A stretch of 64,000 nt of DNA from NCBI GenBank assembly GCA_963784195.1, contig CAWARA010000031.1, positions 255,808 to 319,807 of the forward strand, in the 5' to 3' direction. The notes under the pieces are model-generated. The model did not search any database. It was not told the DNA's origin and saw nothing but the letters and a program-made list of their open reading frames with translations. Numbering within the stretch: the stretch's first letter is position 1; the number at the start of each line of letters is the position of its first letter. Below are positions 9,720 to 18,775 of this stretch, piece after piece. The translations under genes and the position numbers were made by a program. The DNA is from CAVQAH01 sp963784195. GTDB lineage: Bacteria; Acidobacteriota; Vicinamibacteria; Vicinamibacterales; 2-12-FULL-66-21.

Positions 9720-10933
9720 ACGCGCATGATGATCCCGGCCGCAAGCTGAACGTTCTGCAGGTGTGCGATCACCTCGGCTGGGAAGGATCGCGAATGCACG
9801 GGGTGAAGCGGCTGTTCGCATGGATGATTCCGCGCTTCGATCCCACCCGCTTCAACGTCTCGCTCGTCAGCCTGCGGAAGAAGGACCTGTCCGAGGAAAC
9901 GCTGGAGTCGTTCGGCGTCGACATCACCTACCTGCACAAGTCCAAGTTCGATCCGGCGACGCTGCCCGCCTTGCTCAAGGTGATCGATCGCAAACAGATC
10001 GACATCCTGCATCTGCACGGGTACGGCGCGACGACGTTCGGCAGAATCGCGGGCGGCATGCGGCGGATCCCGGCCATCCTGCACGAGCATGCGAACCTGA
10101 CCGACACGCCGTGGTTCCAGAAGATCGCCGACCGGGCACTCGAGCCCTTCACCGACATCGCCATCGCGGTCTCGAAGAGCACGGCGGAGTTCGTCATCAA
10201 CGCGCGGCAGATTCCGCCCGACAAGGTCAAGGTGGTGTATCTCGGCGTGCCGCTGGAGGAATTCAGCCGGGCGCGCAGCGCCGACGAGATCGCCGGCGCC
10301 CGCGCAGAACTGGGCCTCGCGCCCGGAGATTTCGCCATCGGGACGGTCACGCGCCTGCACGACTCGAAGGGCAACTCGTTTCTCGTCGATGCGGCCCGTC
10401 TCGTGCTCGACCGGCGGCCGCACGCGCGGTTCTTCATCGTGGGGGAGGGCCCCCTCCAGGCCGATCTCGAAGCGCAGGCGAGACGTCTCAATCTCGGGGA
10501 TCGGTTCGTGTTCGCCGGCTTCGCCCGTGACGTCGCGCGCGTCGTCTCAGCGTTCGACGTCAGCGTCTTTCCGTCGCTGTGGGAAGGTACGCCCTTGACC
10601 GTGTTCGAAGCGCTGGCGATGGGCAAGTCAATCGTGGCGACCGACGCCGACGGTCTCGTGGACGTTCTGACACACGATCGTGACGCCTTGATCGTCCCCA
10701 AGCGAAACGCCGCCGCGCTGGCCGACGGACTCGTGCGCATGATGGACGAGCCCGATCTTCGCGAGCGGCTTGCGGCCGAGGCGCGGCTGACGGGCCAGCA
10801 GTACGACATCGCCGCCTTCGTGTCGAAGATGCAGCAGTTGTATTACCTCCTGCATCGTGTGTCGCGCGCGACTCGCCGAAAAGGGGCGCTCGCGTCGGAC
10901 CTGTCGTTTCTGACGAGCCGCCGACCGGCATGA
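9716..10933 (+). CDS. GT4-family glycosyltransferase
   Basis: 405-aa intact GT-B glycosyltransferase. The N-terminal acceptor domain (LNVLQVCDHLGWEGSRMHGVKR) carries the Gly-rich loop. LHLHGYGATTFGRI and LHEHANLTD follow. The donor domain has IGTVTRLHDSKGNSFLVDA, FFIVGEGPLQ, FVFAGFARDV and FPSLWEGTPLTVFEALAMGKSIVATD, with the canonical E-x7-E motif. GTG 9716 overlaps the acetyltransferase stop by 4 nt and the end overlaps ATG 10930 by 4 nt, so the gene is translationally coupled on both sides. It should act on the cytoplasmic face on a lipid-linked or protein acceptor. Confidence 0.9.
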   Translation: MNAHDDPGRKLNVLQVCDHLGWEGSRMHGVKRLFAWMIPRFDPTRFNVSLVSLRKKDLSEETLESFGVDITYLHKSKFDPATLPALLKVIDRKQIDILHLHGYGATTFGRIAGGMRRIPAILHEHANLTDTPWFQKIADRALEPFTDIAIAVSKSTAEFVINARQIPPDKVKVVYLGVPLEEFSRARSADEIAGARAELGLAPGDFAIGTVTRLHDSKGNSFLVDAARLVLDRRPHARFFIVGEGPLQADLEAQARRLNLGDRFVFAGFARDVARVVSAFDVSVFPSLWEGTPLTVFEALAMGKSIVATDADGLVDVLTHDRDALIVPKRNAAALADGLVRMMDEPDLRERLAAEARLTGQQYDIAAFVSKMQQLYYLLHRVSRATRRKGALASDLSFLTSRRPA

Positions 10934-12877
10934 TTCGAGACAGCGATCCCCCGGCGCAATTCAGTCCGGCGAGGGCCGCGGCTGTCGACCAGCGCCCGCG
11001 GAACTTCACACCAGGGCTCGTGCTGTCGGCGATTCTGCTGCTCGTCTACGGCGGGCTTGCCGTGAGCATCGACTATCCGAGCGTGGGCGGTGGCTTCAAG
11101 AGCGACGAGGCCACCTACTACATGATGGGACACAGCCTCGCGCATGACGGCGATCTCACGTATCGCCGTGGAGATCTCGTCCGCGTGTGGCACGAGTATC
11201 CATCCGGTCCCACTGGCATCTTTCTCAAGAAAGGCCGCGACATCGTCGGCGGCGGGCTGATGTTGCGTCCGCCATTCTTCTGGACGACCACCGCACCCGA
11301 TCCGGACACCTCGCGGCTCTTCTACGGCAAGTCGTTCATCTATCCGTTGCTCGCATCGCCGTTCGTCCGGCTCTTCGGCACGAATGGCTTTCTGGTGCTG
11401 AACGCGCTGCTCCTCGCGGTGGCGGTGTGGTGCAGCTATCTCGTGTTGCACGCGCGGATGCCCGCGATACCAGCGGCGTCGCTCGCCGGCGCGTTCGTCC
11501 TGGCGACGGTACTTCCGGTCTACGTCGTGTGGATCATGCCGGAGGTCCTGAACTTCACGCTGGGTCTGCTCGGTTATTTCTGCTGGCTGTACAAGGAGAT
11601 TGAAGACCCATCGAAGGCGCCGCGGGGGATGCGCTGGGCATTTCGTCCAATCAGTGACGTGGCCGCCGCGGTGTTGCTTGGAATGGCGACCTTCTCGAAG
11701 GTCTCGAACGCGCTGCTGTTTCCTCCGATCTTCGTGTGGCTCGTGTGGAAGCGCCGCTGGGCCGCCGCCTTGACGACGTCCGCGGCGTTCACCCTCGTCG
11801 CGGGTGGCCTGTTCGCAATCAACATGGCAATCGCCGGCGAGTGGAACTACCAGGGCGGCCAGGATCGCAACACCTTCGTCTTCGAGTTCCCGTTTCAAAC
11901 CACCGAGTCGAGCTTCAATGTCGGCCTGGAAAAGGAACGGAACGAAGCGCTCACGGATGTGATCTTCAACCGCTCCGTATTCCTGACGAACCTGCTGCAC
12001 AACTCGATGTGGTTCTTCATCGGGCGGTATTCGGGGCTGGTCGCGTATTTCTTCCCCGCGGTCTTCGCGTTGATCTTTCTGCTCGTCGCGCCTCGACGAC
12101 GGCCGCTCTGGCAGTACCTGGTCGTGGCGGCTGTGGCGGGGCAGATCCTGCTTTTCATCATCGCGACGCCGTACACGTGGTTCGGTGGAGGCGGTTCGGT
12201 CGGCAATCGCTACTTCATCGGCGCTTATGGTCTGGTCCTGTTCTTACTTCCATCGATTTCGCGGGCATGGCTGGCCGTGATTCCGTGGGCGGTCGGCGCG
12301 CTCTTCATGGCCAAGCTGGTGCTGAACCCATTCGTCACCTCGAGCAGGCCCGGCGAGTACGCCGACAACGGCCCGCTTCGTTTGCTGCCGGTTGAACTGA
12401 GCAACATCAACGATCTGCCCATCAATACGAATTCGTCGCGTGTTCTGCAGTGGTTCGGCGACAACCCCGGCGTTGGCGATCCGGGTTTCCAGATCTATTT
12501 CGTGGATAAGAACGCTTTCCGCGAGGAAAAGGCGTTCTGGGTGCGCGGCCGCTCGCGCGCTGAAATCCTGATCAAAGCGGATCGGCCGATGAAGCGGTTG
12601 ATCCTGATCCTCACGGGGGCCGCTGTTCCCACCAATGTCGTCGCGCGCGTCCAGGGCCGTTCCCAGAACGTGACCGTATCGCCCGGCCAGACACAGCGCC
12701 TGGTGTTCAACCTCGGCGAGGGCTTTCCGTACCGAGGGGCGTTGGATCTGGACGGCGTCGGTGTCCAGCAGCGACGGATTCGTCCCGCTGTTCGTGCACG
12801 GAAGCGACGATACGCGCTTCCTCGGCGTCAATGTGCGCCCGATGGTCGAACTTCGTGACACGCCCGAGCCCCGATGA
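10930..12877 (+). CDS. Polytopic GT-C-like membrane protein; late frameshift
   Basis: About 648 aa. A short cytoplasmic N-terminus leads to a first transmembrane helix (about 31-50) and then a large loop with SDEATYYMMGHSLAHDGD, an acidic pair like that near the catalytic site of GT-C/GT39 proteins. About ten more helices are followed by an extracytoplasmic C-terminal beta domain. The frame breaks near 12740. After the break the true ending reads VPLFVHGSDDTRFLGVNV and stops at TGA 12875-12877, restoring a 4-nt ATGA overlap with the next gene. That overlap is independent evidence that the break is artificial. Probably a lipid-linked sugar transferase or processing protein; substrate unknown. 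Confidence 0.75.
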
Positions 12878-13914
12878 TGCGAGTAGCCGTCGTGACATCG
12901 AGTCCGCCGATGGTCGAGGGCGGGCACATGGTCATCGCCAGGGCGCTCGTCCAGGCGCTGCATGCTGCCGGGCATCACGCAGATATCATCGTCACACCCC
13001 AGAATCGCTTCGGGCGACAGGGGTCGGCTTATCTCGCCAACTGGTTGACGGACGTCGAAACCAGTGACGGGAGGCCGATCGACCACGTCATCAGCCTGCG
13101 TTATCCGAGTTACGCCGTCCGCCATCGCCGTCACGTGTGCTGGCTCAATCACACGATGCGCGAGTACTACGACTTGTGGGAAAGGTTCAGCTCGACGCTG
13201 AGCGCCAAAGGCCGGCTCAAGGAAGGCGTCAGGCGGCGGCTGATGCATGCGGCGGACAGATATCTGCTGACGAAGAACGTTTCCCGACTCTTCGTCCAGT
13301 CGAAAACGATCCAGCAGCGGCTGGCGATGTGGCCGGAGCTGAAGTCGACGGTTCTGTATCCGCCTCCGCCGCCGCGTCCGTACCGTTGCGACGAGTACGG
13401 CGACTACATTTTCATGGTCTCGCGCCTGACGCCGCTGAAGCGCGCAAGCCTTCTGATAGAAGCGCTGGCCACGCCGCAAGGTGCCGGCATCAAGGCCGTG
13501 ATCGGTGGGGACGGGGAAGAACGCGCAAGCCTCGAGGCGGCGATTGCCCGTCACGGCCTCAGGGATCGCGTGACGCTGACCGGTGCTCTGAGCGAATCGG
13601 CGCTGCTCGATCACCTCGCGCGCTGCCGCGCCGTTTGCTTTCCACCGGTGTCGGAGGACTACGGCTTCGTCACAGCCGAGGCCTTCGCGTCGCGCAAGGC
13701 CGTCGTCTCCTGCCGCGACAGCGGCGGTCCAGCGGAACTCGTCGTCGACGGAGTGAACGGCTTCGTCTGCGAGCCCTCCGCCGATGCGCTTGCCGGATCG
13801 CTACGGCGGCTGATGGACGATCCCGCGCTTGCGGAGCGCATGGGACGCGAGGCCAGCTCGACGGCCGCGAAGATGGATTGGGCCGACGCGGTCCGGCAGC
13901 TGACCACGTTATGA
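12874..13914 (+). CDS. GT4-family glycosyltransferase
   Basis: 346-aa GT-B glycosyltransferase and last gene of the run. The start region has SSPPMVEGGHMVIARALVQAL. The C-terminal donor domain has YIFMVSRLTPLKRASLLIEAL, VIGGDGEERASLE, VTLTGALSESALLDHL and CFPPVSEDYGFVTAEAFASRKAVVSC, with an E-x7-E-like arrangement. WLNHTMREYYDLWERFSS is typical of mannosyl/rhamnosyl-type GT4 enzymes. ATG 12874 overlaps the upstream (corrected) stop by 4 nt; a second ATG follows at 12877. The donor sugar cannot be told from sequence. Confidence 0.88.
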   Translation: MMRVAVVTSSPPMVEGGHMVIARALVQALHAAGHHADIIVTPQNRFGRQGSAYLANWLTDVETSDGRPIDHVISLRYPSYAVRHRRHVCWLNHTMREYYDLWERFSSTLSAKGRLKEGVRRRLMHAADRYLLTKNVSRLFVQSKTIQQRLAMWPELKSTVLYPPPPPRPYRCDEYGDYIFMVSRLTPLKRASLLIEALATPQGAGIKAVIGGDGEERASLEAAIARHGLRDRVTLTGALSESALLDHLARCRAVCFPPVSEDYGFVTAEAFASRKAVVSCRDSGGPAELVVDGVNGFVCEPSADALAGSLRRLMDDPALAERMGREASSTAAKMDWADAVRQLTTL

Positions 13915-13938
13915 TTGATTCTTGAACTGACGCTGACC

Positions 13939-14035
13939 GTGGTTCGTGGCTCGTAGTTCGTGTCTCGCCGGTCGCCCGGCTGTAGTGTCCGGCTTTAGCC
14001 GGAGCCCGAACTACGAGCTACGAACCACGAACCAC
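13939..14035. repeat. Nested palindromic extragenic element
   Basis: Imperfect inverted arms (13939-13960 and 14007-14035, built from GTTCGTGGCTCGTAGTTCG and its near complement) surround the perfect palindrome TCCGGCTTTAGCCGGA at 13988-14003. It fills the gap between the glycan operon and ttcA. Related elements occur at 31386-31437 and 39600-39723, so this is a dispersed family and not a gene-specific terminator. Confidence 0.75.
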
Positions 14036-14050
14036 GTCACGCGAAGCAAA

Positions 14051-14896
14051 ATGTCATATTCATCACCCCTCGAAACGAAGATCGCGAAGAAGGTCACGAA
14101 GGCGATTACCGACTACTCGCTGATCGAGGACGGCGATCGCGTGATGGTCGGTCTGTCCGGCGGCAAGGACAGCTGGGCGCTGCTGCAGATCCTCGATGTG
14201 TTGCGCCGCCGTGCGCCGATCAGCTTCTCGCTCGTCGCCGTGACAGTCGATTCCGGCTACGACGGCTACCGGCACGATCTGATCACGAAGACCTGCGAGC
14301 AGCGCGGGTGGGAATGCCGCATCGTGCACACGGAGATCGGCGAGGTGATGGAAGACTTGCTGGGAGCTGAGGCGACACCGTGCTCGCTCTGCGCCCGGCT
14401 GCGGCGGGGTGTCCTCTACCGGCTCGCCACCGAGGTTGGCGCGACGAAGATCGCGCTCGGGCATCACCTCGACGACTTCATCGAAACCCTGTTGCTGAAT
14501 CTGTTCTTTGCCGGTGCCCTGAAAGCCATGCCGGCGAAGCTCGTGTCGGACAATGGCGAGCACATCGTCATCCGTCCGCTGGTTACGGTCACCGAGAGCG
14601 AGGCGCGCAACTACGCGAAGGACCAGCAGTTGCCGATCATCAGCTGTTGCTGTCCGGCGTGTGGTGATCTCGGCCTGCAGCGGCAGCGCGTCAAGCGGCT
14701 GATCGCGCAGCTCGAGGTCGAGCATCCCGAGGTCAAGAGCTCGATGATCCGCGCGCTCGCCAACGTGGCGCCGCGCCACCTGCTCGATCGGCGGCTGAAT
14801 CCGCTGTCCGAGCTTCGTGCGCTGGCGTTCGAGGGCGGTGCGGTCCCGCTGCCGCTTGCCCCTCGAGGGGCAGGCCCAATGGATGTCAAGCGCTGA
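14051..14896 (+). CDS. ttcA: tRNA 2-thiocytidine biosynthesis protein TtcA
   Basis: 281-aa PP-loop ATPase that thiolates cytidine 32 of certain tRNAs. The ATP pyrophosphatase loop SGGKDS lies at about residues 37-42. CSLCARLRRG gives the first CxxC, and CCCPACGD the second cysteine pair, which binds the iron-sulfur cluster in TtcA. GHHLDDFIETLLLNLFF is the adenylation-domain signature. The length is slightly short of the about 310 aa of E. coli TtcA. ATG 14051 was chosen because upstream in-frame sequence is the palindromic repeat. dtd follows after 4 nt, forming a small tRNA-quality operon. Confidence 0.92.
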   Translation: MSYSSPLETKIAKKVTKAITDYSLIEDGDRVMVGLSGGKDSWALLQILDVLRRRAPISFSLVAVTVDSGYDGYRHDLITKTCEQRGWECRIVHTEIGEVMEDLLGAEATPCSLCARLRRGVLYRLATEVGATKIALGHHLDDFIETLLLNLFFAGALKAMPAKLVSDNGEHIVIRPLVTVTESEARNYAKDQQLPIISCCCPACGDLGLQRQRVKRLIAQLEVEHPEVKSSMIRALANVAPRHLLDRRLNPLSELRALAFEGGAVPLPLAPRGAGPMDVKR

Positions 14897-14900
14897 GTGC

Positions 14901-15350
14901 ATGCGCGCGGTGATTCAGCGCGTCACGCGCGCCGCGGTCACGGTCGAGGGCCGGGTCACCGGCCGCATCGGTCACGGGCTGCTGGTCTTTGCCGGAGTCG
15001 CGGGCGACGACGGTCCGGCAGACGTGGCCTACATCGCAGGAAAGCTCCGGGACCTGCGAATCTTCCCCGACGAGCACGGCCGCATGAATCGCTCCGTCGT
15101 CGAAAGCGGGGGAGCGGTGCTGGTGGTGTCGCAGTTCACGTTGCACGCGGACTGTCGCAAGGGCCGGCGTCCGTCGTTCGACGGCGCAGCACCGGCGCCG
15201 CTGGCGCAAGCGCTGTACCAGGAGCTGATCCGAGCGCTGCGGGAATCAGGGCTGGCGGTCGAAACCGGCGTCTTCCAGGCCCACATGGAAGTCGATCTGC
15301 TCAACGACGGCCCGGTCACGATGCTGCTCGACAGCCGCCGGCTGTTTTAG
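14901..15350 (+). CDS. dtd: D-aminoacyl-tRNA deacylase
   Basis: 149 aa, the standard length of Dtd, which hydrolyses D-Tyr and other D-aminoacyl (and Gly-tRNA-Ala) mischarged tRNAs in the cytoplasm. It starts MRAVIQRVTRAAVTVEG. SQFTLHAD matches the SQFTLxAD motif with the catalytic Thr region, and NDGPVT matches the cis Gly-Pro motif near the C-terminus. ATG 14901 is in the right position for the family. The stop TAG (15348-15350) shares its G with the first base of a 40-bp-armed hairpin. Confidence 0.95.
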   Translation: MRAVIQRVTRAAVTVEGRVTGRIGHGLLVFAGVAGDDGPADVAYIAGKLRDLRIFPDEHGRMNRSVVESGGAVLVVSQFTLHADCRKGRRPSFDGAAPAPLAQALYQELIRALRESGLAVETGVFQAHMEVDLLNDGPVTMLLDSRRLF

Positions 15351-15440
15351 GGGTCAGGTCTTGAATCCGCACCTTTTTCACGACCTGCCCTGCGATTGGT
15401 GGCAGGTCGTGAAAAAGGTGCGGATTCAAGACCTGACCCC
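15350..15440. repeat. Perfect 40-bp inverted repeat (giant hairpin)
   Basis: Bases 15350-15389 and 15401-15440 are exact reverse complements, separated by an 11-nt loop. The outer ends read GGGGTCAGGTCTTGAAT inward. The outer 15 bp reappear as the arms of the element at 50624-50664. As RNA this would be an extremely stable hairpin. It contains no reading frame and begins on the last base of the dtd stop codon. Confidence 0.9.
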
Positions 15441-15456
15441 TTCCTGACGAGGCTCA

Positions 15457-16302
15457 ATGAGACTGAGAACCGTAGCCATCTTCATCATCCTGCTCGCTAC
15501 TGCCAGACCAGGCTTCGCGCAACAACGTCCGCTCGTGACCGAGGATCCCGAAACAGTCGGATCGGGACTCATCCTGCTCGAAGGCGGCTTCGAGTATCAG
15601 AACGATCTCTTTTATCCCGTCTCCGGCCTGACGGGAGATCTGCTTCGCATCGGGACGCTCGGCGTCAGCCTGGGCATCAGCTCGATTGCCGAGTTGCAGA
15701 TCGACGGCGGCATCATCCAGCGGCTGACGGTCACGGATCGTGAATTGGCGCCGCTTTCGAGCCAGCTGACGTACACGGGGGATCACACGAAAGACTACGA
15801 GGACATCGTGATCGGCACGAAAGTCCGGCTCGTGTCGGAAGCTGCGGGACGGCCGGCGATCGCCTTGCGGTTCGCGACGCGTCTTCCCAATGCGAGCACC
15901 GAGAGCGGTATCGGTCTCGACACCACGGATTTTTTCCTCAGCGGCATCCTGGGCAAGACGGTGCAATCGATCAGGGTCGTCGGCAATCTGGGGATTGCGG
16001 TCCTGACGGATCCGACGCGCGGCTATCGTCAGAACGACGTCATGACCTACGGCATGTCGCTCGCCCGCGCCGTCAAGCAGGGGGTCGAGATCGTGGGCGA
16101 GGTGAACGGCCGCTGGAACACGCGTAACCACGAGACGCCCCCGGGGACCGACAGCCGATCGATCATGCGTGTCGGTGGCCGGTTCACGAAGGGAACGGTT
16201 CGAATCGACGGTGGGCTGCTGGTGGGTCTGACCTCACGCGACCCAAGTTATGGTTTCACCGCCGGCTTCACCTGGGTGTTCAACGGCTTTACGGTTCCGT
16301 GA
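15457..16302 (+). CDS. Outer-membrane beta-barrel protein
   Basis: 281 aa with a signal peptide cut after PGFAQ (about residue 22). The mature protein begins RPLVTEDPETVGSGLILLEGGFEYQ, followed by alternating amphipathic strands and Gly-rich turns (TLGVSLGISSIAELQIDGG). The opening and strand layout resemble transporter-like barrels of the MetA-pathway (PF13557) group; that family call is tentative. Convergent with the glpD-like gene, whose stop lies 10 nt away; the hairpin CCGTGAA/TTCACGG (16297-16318) spans both stops. The function is unknown. Confidence 0.7.
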   Translation: MRLRTVAIFIILLATARPGFAQQRPLVTEDPETVGSGLILLEGGFEYQNDLFYPVSGLTGDLLRIGTLGVSLGISSIAELQIDGGIIQRLTVTDRELAPLSSQLTYTGDHTKDYEDIVIGTKVRLVSEAAGRPAIALRFATRLPNASTESGIGLDTTDFFLSGILGKTVQSIRVVGNLGIAVLTDPTRGYRQNDVMTYGMSLARAVKQGVEIVGEVNGRWNTRNHETPPGTDSRSIMRVGGRFTKGTVRIDGGLLVGLTSRDPSYGFTAGFTWVFNGFTVP

Positions 16303-16312
16303 ACCGGAACCT

Positions 16313-17937
16313 TCACGGCAGCACGTAGAATTCCTGCACACGCCGAATCTCTTCGCTGGTGCGCTGCGCGTCCCACCCGCACTCGGCTGCGGCCAGCACC
16401 GCGCACGCGCGGATGGCGGCATCCGGCGGATGGCTCTTCGATCCCAGACCGGTCCTGCGAATCACGATGTCGCTGAGCCTGGTCGCTTGTTCCTTCCGAA
16501 TCACGTGCAGGACTTCGGCCCGGATGGTCGCGACCTCGGGGCTGAGAGGCGCCAGGAGGTCCGGACGTTCGCCGATCAGGCGGACGATCTCCGCCGAACC
16601 CTCCGCGTACCGCACGATCAGAGTGCCGGATGACCGGCAGCGGCATCTCGAGGTTGAGCGCGCGCGCCGTCTCGATGGTCAGTGCCTCGTGGTCGGCGAT
16701 TCCGGCGCCGGGCAACACGGTGGTCGCCGATCGTGACGGCCTCAGCCGCGAGCTCAAGCGCTTGCCGATCATGTTGACCGCCCGTTCGGCGACGATGCGC
16801 GCGGTCGTATATTTCACGCCGACAACCGTGAACGCGCCTTCCGCCGACTCCGAGGCGTGATCGTAGATTGCCGGGGCCGGGCGCAACTCCGGTGTGCCAT
16901 TACGGCCGGCGACGGCCGGCACCACACCGCGATGCACGAGCGTGACGTCCTCGCGCGTCAGCTTGAGCGCCGGAAATGCCTCGTTGGCTTCCGCGATGAA
17001 CGACTCGATCTCTCCAGCAGTAACGGCGAGATCGTCCGGCTGAACCATCGATTTTGACTGACTCGTTCCGATGAGGGCCAGGCCGTGCCACGGCACCAGG
17101 GTCAGCATGCGGCCCGCGGACGTCGGTGCGGCCAGCGCCATGTCGCTCGCGCGACGCGAGGTCAGCAGGTTCAGCGCCCTCAGCATCGGCAGCTCGCGTT
17201 TCACCCCGAAGCGCTGCATCACGATGCCGGCGTGTGACCCGGCGGCGTTCACGACCGCCCGTGCCTTGATACTGATCGTCCGGCCTGTGATCTGATCTTT
17301 GGCGGTCATGCCCGCGATGCGGCCGCCTTCGCGAACGGGCTCGAGCGCTTCGACGTAGTTGGCGATCGTTGCGCCGGCGGCGTCGGCCGCCGCCGCGAAG
17401 GCGAGCGTCAGGCGATCCGCCTCGACCATCTGGTAGTCGTACCACTGCGCGCCGCCGGTCAGACCTTCTTGACGGATACCCGCGAACAGCCGCAGTGTGG
17501 CCGCCTTCGACACGAGCCGTGGTGCGGGCAGGTGCAGTTCGGGTTCGACACCCACGTTGCGTTTCCGGCCGAGCCACTGGTCGATCTTGAACGCCGCGCG
17601 CAGCGCGAGCCGGTTCCGCGCCACCGAGCGGTAGGTGCCGACGAGAAACGGCAGAGGGCGAAGCAGCCACGGCGCGATGCGGGCGAGCGCGCGGCGTTCG
17701 CGGATTGCCTCGAGCGCGCGATCGAGACGAGCACTCTGGAGCGATCGCAGCCCGCCGTGAACGGTTTTCTGATGATTGAACGACGCGCCGCTGCCGAAGT
17801 CACTCGCGTCGATCAGGGCGACGCTCGAGACCGCGGCTCGCGGCTTCGTACGCGATGGTGAGACCATAGACACCGCCGCCTACCACGAGCACGTCGTAGG
17901 TGCCGCCCGCGAGCCGATCGAGATCACGTGGACGCAT
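16313..17937 (-). CDS. glpD: FAD-dependent glycerol-3-phosphate dehydrogenase; two frameshifts
   Basis: Membrane-associated flavoprotein that oxidises glycerol 3-phosphate to dihydroxyacetone phosphate and passes electrons to quinone. From ATG 17937 the N-terminus reads YDVLVVGGGVYGLTIAYEAA, the FAD dinucleotide-binding motif, then breaks near 17835. VALIDASDFGSGASFNHQKTVHGGLR is the GlpD signature; WYDYQMVEADRLT and VVNAAGSHAG are also typical. A second break near 16620 separates the C-terminal GlpD cap domain (RYAEGSAEIVRLI to FYVLP). Joined, it has about 540 aa, a normal length. No glycerol kinase or facilitator is adjacent. Other FAD oxidoreductases of the DAO fold are the main alternative. 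Confidence 0.85.
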
Positions 17938-17975
17938 TGCCCATTGCCCATCGCCCATGGCCCATGGCCCATGAC
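17936..17975. repeat. 7-bp tandem repeat in a divergent intergenic region
   Basis: Five successive 7-bp units ending in CCCAT (TGCCCAT, TGCCCAT, CGCCCAT, GGCCCAT, GGCCCAT) run from about 17938 between glpD and the methyltransferase at 18001. TATAGT at 17987-17992 could be a -10 box for the latter, but no -35 box is visible. Such tracts can vary in copy number. Confidence 0.6.
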
Positions 17976-18000
17976 GGTTTTTATTCTATAGTAGTGCCCC

Positions 18001-18775
18001 GTGTCACCCTCGGGCTCCGCCACCACAGCTGACGTCAAGGACTACTGGAACCGTCACATACACGACCTCGAGATCACCAGGCATCCAGTCGGTTCGCCTG
18101 GTTTCTTCGCCGATCTCGACGAGTACCATTTCGAGAAACTCCATCACCTGCTGCGGCTCGTCGATTTCGACGGGTATCGCGGCAAGCAGGTGCTGGAGGT
18201 GGGCTGTGGCGCGGGCACCGACCTGGTACGGTTCGCCAAGGGCGGCGCACACGTGACCGGCGTCGACCTGTCGTCTTCGGCGATCGCGCTGGCGCGGCAG
18301 AATTTCGCGCAGCATGGCCTCGAGGCCGACCTTCGGGAAGCGGACGGGGAGCGGCTGCCGTTTGCCAACGACTCCTTCGACCTCGTCTACGCTCACGGCG
18401 TCGTTCAGTACACCCCCGACGATCGCGCGCTGGTTCGCGAGTGCCATCGCGTGCTGAAGCCCGGAGGGCAGGCGGTCTTCCAGGTCTACAACCGCATTTC
18501 GTGGCTGAACGCGCTGTCCAAGCTGATGAAGGTGCCGCTCGAGCATGAGGACGCGCCGGTACTGGGCCGCTACAGCGCGGCTGAATTCCGCGCACTGTTG
18601 ACGGAATTTCAAGGACGTCCGCATCGTCGAAGAGCGATTCCCGGTCAAATCACGGCTGCACGGCGGCTGGAAGGGCCTCGCATTCAACACGTTCTTCGTC
18701 GGGACGTTCAATGCGCTTCCCCGATCGCTCGTCCGGCGCTTCGGGTGGCATCTTCTCGCCTTCTGCCGGAAATGA
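18001..18775 (+). CDS. Class I SAM-dependent methyltransferase; one frameshift
   Basis: About 257 aa. Motif I is VLEVGCGAGTDLVRFA (about 62-77), followed by VTGVDLSSSAI, then ADGERLPFANDSFDLVYAHGVVQYTPD and LKPGGQAVFQVYN, the UbiE/Methyltransf_11 pattern. The frame breaks near 18608. The correct continuation (FKDVRIVEERFPVKS) ends at TGA 18773-18775 with a 4-nt ATGA overlap onto dapF. Read without correction, the methyltransferase appears fused to dapF, which is an artefact. It starts at GTG 18001 and its substrate is unknown. Confidence 0.8.
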
